From Methylobacter sp. (GTDB taxonomy: Bacteria; Pseudomonadota; Gammaproteobacteria; Methylococcales; Methylomonadaceae): a DNA stretch of 7,015 nt. Both the position numbers and the translations under genes were made by a program. The notes beneath the pieces are model-generated. The model did not search any database, was not told where the DNA came from, and worked only from the letters and a program-made list of their open reading frames with translations. Where the stretch lies: NCBI GenBank assembly GCA_003158415.1, contig PMJA01000376.1, forward strand, positions 1-7,015. The letters run 5' to 3'. This document shows, piece after piece, positions 1 to 6,227 of this stretch; position 1 is the stretch's first letter, and each line of letters begins with the position of its first letter.

Positions 1-711
1 AAGCCGGGCAGACGGTATGCTGGATAATAATTCGGCGACCTCATGCATGGATTTTTCACAATCAGGATGCAGTTTGAAGCCCAGTTTTACGGCAAAACGC
101 ACAGCCCTAAGCATGCGTACCGGGTCTTCACGGAAACGCGTTTCAGGATCGCCTATAAGCCTGAGTGTCGCGGCTTGGTGGTCGGCCATGCCGCCGACAT
201 AATCCACTACCGAAAAGTCTTTTATGTTATAATAGAGCGCGTTAACAGTAAAATCCCTACGCCAAACATCTTCCTCAATAGCGCCGTAGACATTATCCCG
301 CAACAAACGTCCTTCCTTATTGAGCACCTGCTCGTCATTTTGCTTTTCCCCTACGCCTCGAAAAGTCGCAACTTCAATCACTTCCCTACCAAAATGCACA
401 TGCGCCAGACGAAACCTGCGCCCAATCAGGCGGCAATTGCGGAACACTTTCCTGATTTGTTCAGGATCCGCATTGGTTACAACATCAAAATCCTTGGGTT
501 CCCGACCCAGCAATAAATCACGCACACAGCCGCCAACAAGGTAGGCATCGTAACCTTCCTTTTGCAGTTTATACAAAACCTTCAACGCGTTTTCACTAAT
601 TTGGGAACGTGAAACATTATGCTCCGAGCGCGAATATATCCTGACTTTCGTCGCGACTGGCCCAACTCCGTTTCTGCCTGAAGTAATCAGTTTTTTAAAG
701 AAATTTAAAAT
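1..711 (-). CDS. pcnB: Poly(A) polymerase I, 5' part (gene runs off the left edge)
   Basis: Adds 3' poly(A) tails to bacterial RNAs, marking them for decay; cytoplasmic. The 237 codons seen align with the N-terminal half of E. coli PAP I. The class II nucleotidyltransferase head is clear: LVGGCVRDLLLG at residues 58-69 and KDFDV at 73-77, with metal-binding D74 and D76, then IEVATFRG and RRDFTVNALYY with the third carboxylate D153 (E. coli D80, D82, D162). The RNA-binding neck follows (GDPETRFREDPVRMLRAVRFA, residues 187-207). The reverse frame is open from a TGA at 751-753 and holds no ATG or GTG before the conserved core. The first TTG (583-585) lies inside the conserved ISENALKVLY block. 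ATT at 709-711 places the N-terminus (LNFFKKL...) like that of E. coli PcnB, which is known to start at AUU, so I chose it. Family assignment is secure; the start is likely. The C-terminal arginine-rich part is outside the window. Confidence 0.95.
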   Translation of the reverse strand, partial: MLNFFKKLITSGRNGVGPVATKVRIYSRSEHNVSRSQISENALKVLYKLQKEGYDAYLVGGCVRDLLLGREPKDFDVVTNADPEQIRKVFRNCRLIGRRFRLAHVHFGREVIEVATFRGVGEKQNDEQVLNKEGRLLRDNVYGAIEEDVWRRDFTVNALYYNIKDFSVVDYVGGMADHQAATLRLIGDPETRFREDPVRMLRAVRFAVKLGFKLHPDCEKSMHEVAELLSSIPSARL

Positions 712-724
712 AGCCTTTAGTCCT
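709..724 (-). promoter_or_regulatory. Ribosome binding site and AUU start of pcnB
   Basis: Read on the minus strand, AGGA (721-724) lies nine bases before ATT (709-711); a second purine run, AAAGG (714-718), is too close to serve. An AUU start is poorly used and normally checked by IF3. In E. coli it keeps PAP I levels low, and the same could hold here. A ten-codon ORF starting at ATG 747-749 in another frame ends with TAA at 717-719, just before the ATT, so reinitiation is an alternative. Confidence 0.6.
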
Positions 725-810
725 GTTTGTTTTTGTATGGGGTAATCATATCATTTGATACATTCTATCCTACCATCAATCTTCTTTTCTTTTACATTAC
801 CCTTTTGAGT

Positions 811-840
811 ATAGTAGAATCATTACACTGATTTTTACAA
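811..840 (-). promoter_or_regulatory. Candidate sigma70 promoter for pcnB
   Basis: On the minus strand, TTGTAA (835-840) and TACTAT (811-816) are separated by 18 bases, about 100 bases upstream of the pcnB start. Each box matches the consensus at four or five of six positions. The region is AT-rich, so a chance match is possible. No convincing promoter was found for the plus-strand gene pair in the same intergenic region. Confidence 0.35.
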
Positions 841-929
841 GTACCGATTGTACATTTAAACAGATAAAAGATCAGGCAACCATTTTTTTAATATTCGCAC
901 CCAACATTTGCGTACCTGACGAGATTGTT

Positions 930-1109
930 ATGTTCAAAAAGATTCTTAATGGCTTCATTGACCATCCTATATTAACCAGCCTTTTTGTAGCAGACTTTGG
1001 CATTCTTCTGTTCCATAGGCCGCCATTCTTATTTTCCCTTGTTATGCTGGGATCGCTGATGGCGATGTGTATGTATTTTGGACAAAAATTAGCTTTATTT
1101 AAAGCTTAA
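930..1109 (+). CDS. Small hypothetical membrane protein (59 aa)
   Basis: I do not recognise this family. The product starts MFKKILNGFIDHP and is strongly hydrophobic from about residue 14 to 29 and 32 to 51, so it likely forms a two-helix hairpin in the inner membrane, with a positively charged start (K3, K4) and a short HRPP turn at 29-32. GAG lies six bases before the ATG and could act as a weak Shine-Dalgarno sequence. The gene ends with TAA directly followed, in the same frame, by the TTG start of the RDD gene, so the two are surely co-transcribed and probably translationally coupled. Pairing with another membrane protein suggests a shared role, which is unknown. Alternatively it is the N-terminal part of one longer protein split by a stop codon. 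Confidence 0.6.
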   Translation: MFKKILNGFIDHPILTSLFVADFGILLFHRPPFLFSLVMLGSLMAMCMYFGQKLALFKA

Positions 1110-1577
1110 TTGTCTTCGAAAACAAAAAAAGGGTTAAAACCAGGCCAAGATTTTTTGTCTGCTGCGCCTGGTTTTTTACGTCGTTTGGCGGCGCAAATAT
1201 ACGATCTCTTCCTGCTGGTTGCACTTTTATTCCTCGCAACGGTGCTGTTGCTACCGTTTACTGCCGGTCTGGCAATCAGCGACCAACAGATTTTAATCTA
1301 CCGCATTTACTTAGTCGTCGTCAGCTTCTTTTTTTACGGTTGGTTTTGGACGCATGGCGGACAAACCTTAGGCTTGCGTGCGTGGAAAATAAAAGTTCTG
1401 ACGCTTGATAAAAACCCCATCAGCTGGAATCAAGCTTTGTTGCGCTTTGTAACGGCTATTGTTTCTTGGGGCTGTTTCGGGCTGGGCTTTTTATGGATGC
1501 TTGTTGATAAAAATCGGCGCAGTTGGCATGATCACCTATCAAAAACAGCGGTGTTTTTTGACGCTCAAAAAAAATAA
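1110..1577 (+). CDS. RDD-family inner-membrane protein
   Basis: This 155-residue protein has the layout of the RDD family, named for one conserved arginine and two aspartates. The N-terminal amphipathic motif APGFLRRLAAQIYDL (residues 19-33) carries R24/R25 and D32. Then come membrane segments at about 33-56, 61-80 and 111-132, a GGQTLGLRAWKIKV block at 83-96, and the closing RRSWHDHLSKT at 136-146 with D141. RDD proteins are integral membrane proteins; some have been linked to ion or sodium-proton transport, but most have no defined function, and none can be assigned here. The only start that keeps the RDD motif is TTG at 1110, directly after the TAA of the upstream small gene and without its own Shine-Dalgarno sequence, so reinitiation by terminating ribosomes is likely. 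No terminator is visible after the stop. Confidence 0.88.
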   Translation: MSSKTKKGLKPGQDFLSAAPGFLRRLAAQIYDLFLLVALLFLATVLLLPFTAGLAISDQQILIYRIYLVVVSFFFYGWFWTHGGQTLGLRAWKIKVLTLDKNPISWNQALLRFVTAIVSWGCFGLGFLWMLVDKNRRSWHDHLSKTAVFFDAQKK

Positions 1578-1633
1578 CCCCTGATTCCGGCAAGACTCAT
1601 TATTCAGTCGACATAGTCAAAAAAATCTTCCTT

Positions 1634-1649
1634 TGTGTTATAAAACACA
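1634..1649 (+). promoter_or_regulatory. Small inverted repeat with a -10-like core upstream of prlC
   Basis: TGTGTT (1634-1639) and AACACA (1644-1649) form a perfect six-base inverted repeat around ATAA. The centre, TTATAA, resembles a -10 box, and the repeat lies 30 bases before the prlC start. No good -35 box is seen at the right distance. It may be a promoter core with an operator, or chance in AT-rich DNA. Confidence 0.2.
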
Positions 1650-1678
1650 TCCATGCAGCCATGAATCATGATCATACT

Positions 1679-3718
1679 ATGACCAATCCATTATTAACCG
1701 ACGCCGCCCTCCCTTTATTTTCCCGGATAGAACCGGAACATATCGAACCCGCTATTACTGAACTGTTGGACGAGGCGCGGGCCGTTGTCGAGCAGCATCT
1801 CCAGGCCACCACACAATACACCTGGGAAAATCTGGTTGAACCGCTGGAAAATGCCGAAGACAGGCTTAACAAAGCGTGGTCTCCGGTCAGTCATATCAAT
1901 TCTGTCGTTAACAGCGACGAGCTGCGTGAGGCTTATAACGCGTGCCTGCCTAAACTCAGCGCTTATGCTACGGAAATGGGGCAAAATGAACAGCTGTTTA
2001 AGGCCTATCAAATTATTGCCGACAGTGCTGAGTTTGCAACATTGGACATCGCTCAAAAGAAAATTATCGGTAATGCGTTAAGAGATTTCAAGTTATCCGG
2101 CGTTGACCTGGATAGCGGGAAAAAGCAACGTTACAAGGACATCAGCCAGGAATTATCACGTCTTGCCAGCAACTATGAAGAAAACCTGATGGATGCGACC
2201 AATGCCTGGAGCAAGCTCATCAGGGCTGAACAGGATTTGGCAGGATTGCCGGATTCGGCAATGGATCAAGCTAAACAAACGGCCGAAAGCCACAATGAAG
2301 ATGGCTGGATGATAACGCTACACAGTCCTTCCTATCAAGCTGTCATGACTTACGCTGATGACAGGGCGTTGCGCCGCGAACACTACGAAGCTTACGCTAC
2401 CCGCGCTTCTGAGCGGGGGCCGCAGGCCGGACAGTGGGATAACAGTTTAATCATGGAGCAAATTCTGGCCTTACGGTATGAAAAAGCCCGGTTATTAGGT
2501 TTCAACAATTACGCTGAGTTGTCGCTGGCTACCAAAATGGCCAATAAGCCGGATGATGTCATGCACTTTCTGGAAGATCTGGCGGATAGATCCTGGCGAC
2601 ATGCACGCAAGGATTTATCGGAGTTGCGTGAGTTCGCAAAACAACACTGCGGCATTAATGATATGCAATCCTGGGATATAGCTTATGCGTCAGAAAAAAT
2701 GCGCCAGCACGCTTACCAGCTTTCGCAGGAAGACGTTAAAGCGTATTTCCCCATAACCCGCGTTTTGCCGGGACTGTTTGCCGTCGTGGAAAAGCTGTAC
2801 GGATTACAAATATCCGAGATTGCCGATTTTGACAGTTGGCATCCCGATGTGCGGTTTTTTCAGATACATGATGATGCAGGTGGGCTGCGCGGCCAATTTT
2901 ATATTGATCTTTATGCCCGTCCCAAAAAACGTGGCGGCGCCTGGATGGATGACTGTGTAGGCCGTAAAAAAGCCGGTGACGCCATTCAAATCCCGGTGGC
3001 TTACCTGACTTGCAATTTTACGCCGCCAACGGGTGACGTGCCCGCCTTGCTGACGCATGATGATGTTATTACCTTATTTCATGAATTCGGTCACGGCTTG
3101 CACCACCTGCTCACCCAGGTTGACCATCTGGGCGTTTCCGGCATTAACGGCGTTGAATGGGATGCCGTTGAACTGCCCAGTCAATTTATGGAAAACTGGT
3201 GCTGGGAACAGGAAGCGCTGGCGCTGATTTCAGGGCATTATCAAACCGGCGAGCCATTGCCCGACGAATTATTTAACAAAATGCTGGCCGCGAAAAACTT
3301 TCAGGCCGGTATGGTCATGGTCAGGCAGCTGGAGTTTTCCCTGTTTGATTTTAGAATACACAAAGATTACGACCCTGAAAAAGGCGCTCGTATCTATGAA
3401 ATTCTGGCGCAGGTCAGAGATCAGGTTGCCGTAATTAAGCCGCCTGAATTCAACCGGTTTGCCCACAGCTTCTCACACATATTTGCGGGCGGTTATGGGG
3501 CGGGTTATTACAGCTACAAATGGGCGGAAGTCCTGTCCAGCGACGCTTTTTCCTTGTTTGAAGAAAAAGGTATTTTTGACCGGGAAACCGGCAAGGCTTT
3601 TTTGACCAACATTCTTGAACAGGGCGGCAGTCAACAGGCGATGGACTTGTTTATCAAGTTCCGGGGACGTAAGCCGACCATAGACGCCTTGCTCAGACAT
3701 ACGGGCATAGCCGCATGA
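1679..3718 (+). CDS. prlC: Oligopeptidase A (M3A zinc metallopeptidase)
   Basis: Cytoplasmic zinc endopeptidase of the thimet-oligopeptidase family. It degrades short peptides, such as those released by larger proteases and cleaved signal peptides. From the ATG at 1679 the product has 679 residues and begins MTNPLL, as E. coli PrlC (680 residues) does, so I prefer this start. An ATG 18 bases upstream (1661) adds MNHDHT, and neither has a clear Shine-Dalgarno sequence. The zinc site is intact: HEFGH at 468-472 (H468, H472, catalytic E469) and third ligand E498 in [11 protein letters not shown]. The substrate-binding loop [16 protein letters not shown] includes H600, Y606 and Y613. The RGGAWMDDC and HPDVRFF blocks match the family. 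The gene overlaps ubiD by four bases (ATGA), so the two are probably one operon with coupled translation. Nothing looks broken. Confidence 0.96.
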   Translation: MTNPLLTDAALPLFSRIEPEHIEPAITELLDEARAVVEQHLQATTQYTWENLVEPLENAEDRLNKAWSPVSHINSVVNSDELREAYNACLPKLSAYATEMGQNEQLFKAYQIIADSAEFATLDIAQKKIIGNALRDFKLSGVDLDSGKKQRYKDISQELSRLASNYEENLMDATNAWSKLIRAEQDLAGLPDSAMDQAKQTAESHNEDGWMITLHSPSYQAVMTYADDRALRREHYEAYATRASERGPQAGQWDNSLIMEQILALRYEKARLLGFNNYAELSLATKMANKPDDVMHFLEDLADRSWRHARKDLSELREFAKQHCGINDMQSWDIAYASEKMRQHAYQLSQEDVKAYFPITRVLPGLFAVVEKLYGLQISEIADFDSWHPDVRFFQIHDDAGGLRGQFYIDLYARPKKRGGAWMDDCVGRKKAGDAIQIPVAYLTCNFTPPTGDVPALLTHDDVITLFHEFGHGLHHLLTQVDHLGVSGINGVEWDAVELPSQFMENWCWEQEALALISGHYQTGEPLPDELFNKMLAAKNFQAGMVMVRQLEFSLFDFRIHKDYDPEKGARIYEILAQVRDQVAVIKPPEFNRFAHSFSHIFAGGYGAGYYSYKWAEVLSSDAFSLFEEKGIFDRETGKAFLTNILEQGGSQQAMDLFIKFRGRKPTIDALLRHTGIAA

Positions 3719-5175
3719 AATACCGGGATCTGCGTGATTTTATCAAGCAACTGGAAAAACAGGGCGAGCTTAAGCGCATTACCGTCCCCGTCGATCCCTA
3801 TCTGGAAATGACGGAAATTTGCGACCGCACTTTAAAGCAAGGCGGCCCCGCGCTGCTGTTTGAAAATCCTACCGGCTACAATATTCCGGTCTTAGCCAAT
3901 CTGTTCGGCACGCCGCGCCGTGTCGCCATGGGCATGGGTGCGGAATCGGTGACCGAACTGCGCGGCATCGGTGAATTACTGGCGATGTTAAAAGAGCCGG
4001 AGCCGCCCAAAGGCATGAAAGATGCGTGGGAAAAGTTTCCTGTATTCAAGCAGGTACTGAATATGGCGCCCAAGCTGGTGAGCTCGCCGCCTTGCCAGGA
4101 GCTTGTCAGGCAAGGCGATGAAATCGATTTGAGCGTTTACCCTATCCAAACGTGTTGGCCGGACGATGCCGCGCCGTTGATTACTTGGCCCTTGGTGATC
4201 ACCAAAGGCCCCAACAAAGACCGGCAAAACTTAGGGATTTATCGCCAGCAAGTCATCGGCAAAAACAAAGTCATCATGCGCTGGCTGGCGCATCGGGGCG
4301 GTGCTTTGGATTTCAAGGAATGGCAAAAAGCCTATCCCGGCAAGCCTTTCCCGGTATCGGTCGCCTTGGGCGCCGATCCAGCGACTATACTGGCCGCCGT
4401 CACACCCGTGCCCGACACCTTGTCTGAATACGCTTTTGCCGGCTTGTTGCGCGGCAGTAAAACGGAAGTGGCCAATTGCCTGATTAATGATTTACAAGTG
4501 CCTGCCAGCGCCGAAATAGTCTTTGAAGGCTTTATTTATCCTGGCGAAACCGCGCCGGAAGGGCCGTTTGGTGATCATACCGGCTATTACAATGAAGTCG
4601 ATGATTTCCCGGTTTTCACGATAGAACGCATTACCCAGCGGCAGGCCCCCATCTACCACAGCACCTTCACCGGCAGGCCACCGGATGAACCGGCGGTTCT
4701 GGGCGTCGCCTTAAATGAAGTGTTCGTACCCATTTTGCAAAAACAGTTCCCAGAAATCGTCGATTTTTACCTGCCGCCCGAAGGCTGCTCTTACCGTATG
4801 GCCGTCATCAGCATGAAAAAGCAATACGCAGGACATGCCAAACGCGTCATGCTGGGCACCTGGTCTTATTTGCGGCAATTCATGTACACCAAGTTTGTCA
4901 TCGTCGTCGATGACGATATCAATGTCCGCAACTGGGAAGACGTCATCTGGGCCATCACCACGCGCATGGATCCCGCCAGGGATTTAACCATACTGGAAAA
5001 TACGCCAATTGATTACCTGGATTTTGCATCGCCCGTTTCCGGCTTAGGCTCCAAGGTGGGTTTTGACGCCACCAATAAATGGCCGGGAGAAACCAACAGG
5101 GAATGGGGCAGACCGATAGTGATGTCGCAGGAGATCATAAAGAAGGTCGATGCGATGTGGGATACGTTGTTTTAA
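3715..5175 (+). CDS. ubiD: 3-octaprenyl-4-hydroxybenzoate carboxy-lyase (UbiD)
   Basis: Decarboxylates the polyprenyl-4-hydroxybenzoate intermediate of ubiquinone synthesis, using prenylated FMN (supplied by UbiX) and a divalent metal such as Mn2+. The 486 residues align with E. coli UbiD (497) throughout, lacking only the latter's short terminal extensions. Key residues are in place: N172 in QNLGIYRQQ and E238 in [12 protein letters not shown] (metal and cofactor site), and D287 in [11 protein letters not shown] (proton donor). [15 protein letters not shown] and the [14 protein letters not shown] block near the C-terminus also match. The start ATG overlaps the prlC stop as ATGA, which points to translational coupling. 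The partner ubiX is not in the window. A hand count over 4321-4440 gives about 61% GC, in contrast with the AT-rich genes that follow. No terminator is obvious directly after the stop. Confidence 0.97.
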   Translation: MKYRDLRDFIKQLEKQGELKRITVPVDPYLEMTEICDRTLKQGGPALLFENPTGYNIPVLANLFGTPRRVAMGMGAESVTELRGIGELLAMLKEPEPPKGMKDAWEKFPVFKQVLNMAPKLVSSPPCQELVRQGDEIDLSVYPIQTCWPDDAAPLITWPLVITKGPNKDRQNLGIYRQQVIGKNKVIMRWLAHRGGALDFKEWQKAYPGKPFPVSVALGADPATILAAVTPVPDTLSEYAFAGLLRGSKTEVANCLINDLQVPASAEIVFEGFIYPGETAPEGPFGDHTGYYNEVDDFPVFTIERITQRQAPIYHSTFTGRPPDEPAVLGVALNEVFVPILQKQFPEIVDFYLPPEGCSYRMAVISMKKQYAGHAKRVMLGTWSYLRQFMYTKFVIVVDDDINVRNWEDVIWAITTRMDPARDLTILENTPIDYLDFASPVSGLGSKVGFDATNKWPGETNREWGRPIVMSQEIIKKVDAMWDTLF

Positions 5176-5179
5176 CTCA

Positions 5180-5281
5180 ATGTGTCAAAAAGAGCCGACA
5201 GTATCGGAACTTATTGCCCGATTGCATGCTTTAGTATCGGAATTAGATACTCCAAACCGGACGGCAACATTGTACTTGTAG
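5180..5281 (+). CDS. Doubtful small ORF (33 codons) after ubiD
   Basis: An open frame starts four bases after the ubiD stop and ends with TAG at 5279-5281. It encodes a short leucine-rich helix-like peptide in which VSEL occurs twice, eleven residues apart (VSELIARLHALVSEL); the DNA repeat behind it is AGTATCGGAA at 5200-5209 and 5233-5242. There is no Shine-Dalgarno sequence, but closeness to the ubiD stop would allow reinitiation. I recognise no family. It could be a real miniprotein, a remnant of a lost gene, or chance. Confidence 0.25.
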   Translation: MCQKEPTVSELIARLHALVSELDTPNRTATLYL

Positions 5282-5294
5282 TTATTTATAGCGC

Positions 5295-5324
5295 TTGACT
5301 TCGTACTGTCTACAAAGGTACTAT
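5295..5324 (+). promoter_or_regulatory. Candidate sigma70 promoter before the terminator hairpin
   Basis: TTGACT (5295-5300) and TACTAT (5319-5324) are separated by 18 bases. The -35 box matches five of six consensus bases and the -10 box four or five. Transcription would start near 5331, giving a short RNA ending at the hairpin, or read-through into the nuclease gene. The -10 box lies inside the 9-bp inverted repeat at 5310-5348, which could be an operator. Confidence 0.5.
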
Positions 5325-5348
5325 GTTATTACAACTCATCCTTTGTAG
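5310..5348. repeat. 9-bp inverted repeat around the candidate -10 box
   Basis: CTACAAAGG (5310-5318) and CCTTTGTAG (5340-5348) are perfect reverse complements, 21 bases apart, and enclose the -10 box and likely start site. The motif returns as CTACAAA at 5428-5434, as CTACATA and TATGTAG in the terminator stem, and as a shorter TTGTAG at 5276-5281. The spacing would suit a protein-binding operator or a folded RNA. Confidence 0.5.
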
Positions 5349-5416
5349 GATCATTAAGTTGATTTCTACTTGGGACGAAAAAACCGCCTACATAGTTATA
5401 TGTAGGCGGTTTTTTC
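5331..5416 (+). ncRNA. Candidate short RNA ending in a strong terminator
   Basis: This is an inferred transcript of about 85 nt, from the candidate promoter to the U-tract of the terminator. No ORF with a start codon spans it. Near its 5' end, ATCC (5338-5341) and GGAT (5348-5351) can form a small stem showing the loop TTTGTA. TTTGTAGG (5342-5349) is the exact complement of CCTACAAA (5427-5434), at the start codon of the next gene. It could be a regulatory small RNA, the terminated leader of the nuclease mRNA, or no functional RNA at all. No tandem repeats of the toxI type are seen and I match it to no known RNA family. Confidence 0.35.
5377..5416. terminator. Perfect 18-bp Rho-independent terminator hairpin
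   Basis: The arms 5377-5394 and 5399-5416 are perfect reverse complements around the four-base loop GTTA. The GC-rich core ACCGCCTACATA is preceded by A-rich and followed by T-rich sequence (six T's at 5410-5415), so it can stop transcription on both strands. It is the only clear terminator after prlC-ubiD, yet it lies 17 bases before the ATG of the nuclease gene. That gene must therefore be read by leakage through it or from a start site at or after it. Confidence 0.88.
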
Positions 5417-5419
5417 ATT

Positions 5420-5425
5420 TATAGT
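5420..5425 (+). promoter_or_regulatory. Possible -10 box for a leaderless nuclease mRNA
   Basis: TATAGT lies eight bases before the ATG at 5434. Transcription from it would start about 5432-5434, giving a leaderless or nearly leaderless message. This fits the absence of a Shine-Dalgarno sequence. The -35 region would fall in the right arm of the terminator and matches poorly (TTATAT at 5396-5401). Confidence 0.25.
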
Positions 5426-5433
5426 ACCTACAA

Positions 5434-6147
5434 ATGACAGAAAAAATAAAAACAATAGTCTATATTGATGGTTACAATCTTTACTACAGTTGTTTAAAAG
5501 ACACTTCCTTTAAATGGTTGGATATTCCCAAGCTGTTTGAACGGATTCTGAAAGATCAAAATCCCGCTATTGAAATAATAAAGATAAAATACTTTACAGC
5601 TCCTGCATTAGGACGTTTTGCATCTAACGGAAGCAAATCCGCCGAAGCACAGCAGACTTATCATCGTGCTTTACAATATTGTTATCCAGACCTAATGGAA
5701 ATAATTTTCGGTAATCATACTCAAGTTAAAAAACCGTTACCTCGCTACGATGAAAATATTCCTTTTTGTAAGCAGGATAGGCACTGGGTGTGGGTTTTGG
5801 AAGAAAAATTGACGGATGTACAACTTGCTATTGCCATGTACAGGGATGCGGCTCAATTAAAATGCGATCAGCTCGTTATTTGTTCAAATGACAGCGACAT
5901 GACTCCTGCCCTGAAAGCAATACGCGAAGACCTGCCTGATTTTAAAATCGGGATTGTTATGCCTATCAGACAATCATTACAATCACGTCGAGCGAGTAAG
6001 TCATTAGAAATGCTATCTACCTGGACAAGGCATTGTATTCGTGACGAAGAATTAGAAAACTCACAATTACCGGAAAAGGTTCCTACGAATAAAAAACCAA
6101 TGCTAAAGCCTCTTCATTGGTCAAAAGGAGAAATTACCCCTTTGTAA
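5434..6147 (+). CDS. NYN-domain protein, putative PIN-like ribonuclease
   Basis: The NYN fold belongs to the PIN-like, metal-dependent nuclease group, and most members are thought to cut RNA. The acidic site is visible in this 237-residue product: IDGYNLYYS at 11-19 (D12, N15), EEKLTDVQLA at 123-132 (E124, D128), and VICSNDSDMTPAL at 148-160 (D153, D155). Residues 1-57 (DGYN, KWLD, KYFTAP) recall NYN proteins often named after HspA, the 6-hydroxy-3-succinoylpyridine hydroxylase of nicotine degradation. Nothing around the gene supports that reaction, so a nuclease is the better reading. No membrane segment or signal peptide is seen. There is no Shine-Dalgarno sequence, and a strong terminator ends 17 bases before the ATG. 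GC is about 36% over 5461-5700 (hand count), far below ubiD, which suggests a horizontally acquired gene. The target, and any part in defence or as a toxin, is unknown. Confidence 0.85.
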   Translation: MTEKIKTIVYIDGYNLYYSCLKDTSFKWLDIPKLFERILKDQNPAIEIIKIKYFTAPALGRFASNGSKSAEAQQTYHRALQYCYPDLMEIIFGNHTQVKKPLPRYDENIPFCKQDRHWVWVLEEKLTDVQLAIAMYRDAAQLKCDQLVICSNDSDMTPALKAIREDLPDFKIGIVMPIRQSLQSRRASKSLEMLSTWTRHCIRDEELENSQLPEKVPTNKKPMLKPLHWSKGEITPL

Positions 6148-6189
6148 ACGAATGGTACACAGGAGTAACGCTGTAGGACGTAATTTAAA

Positions 6190-6220
6190 GGCGCAATGTA
6201 GGCCGCAGCCGTATTGCACC
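6190..6220. repeat. REP-like imperfect hairpin after purM
   Basis: GGCGCAAT (6190-6197) pairs with ATTGCACC (6213-6220) apart from one mismatch, and GGC/GCC (6201-6203, 6208-6210) close an inner stem with loop CGCA. It lies between the convergent NYN and purM genes, seven bases from the purM stop. The shape and position suit a repetitive extragenic palindrome. It lacks a T-tract, so it is at best a weak terminator, though it could protect mRNA 3' ends. Confidence 0.4.
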
Positions 6221-6227
6221 ACAAGGC

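Noticed and set aside
43..516. A 157-codon plus-strand open frame opposite pcnB
   Set aside because: The minus strand encodes clear PcnB catalytic motifs over the same bases; the plus-strand product resembles nothing and is a shadow.
5361..5372. GATTTCTACTTG as a Cas12a-type repeat fragment
   Set aside because: Only a few bases match, it occurs once, and there is no repeat-spacer pattern or cas gene.
5377..5416. The perfect inverted repeat as a CRISPR repeat, attC site or transposon end
   Set aside because: It is a single copy with a four-base loop and flanking A/T runs, which fits a terminator; no array, integrase or transposase is present.
5317..5428. A 112-bp miniature transposable element bounded by GGTACTAT and ATAGTACC
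   Set aside because: The ends are only eight bases, there is no target-site duplication, and both ends coincide with -10-like boxes, so promoter or operator structure is the simpler reading.
5295..6147. A classical type III toxin-antitoxin locus (toxI-toxN)
   Set aside because: The layout is similar, but there are no tandem RNA repeats and the protein has NYN, not ToxN, motifs; kept only as a hypothesis of analogous control.
5434..6147. A nicotine-degradation hydroxylase (HspA)
   Set aside because: The N-terminal half recalls proteins carrying that name, but no pathway genes are near and the conserved acidic residues are those of NYN nucleases.
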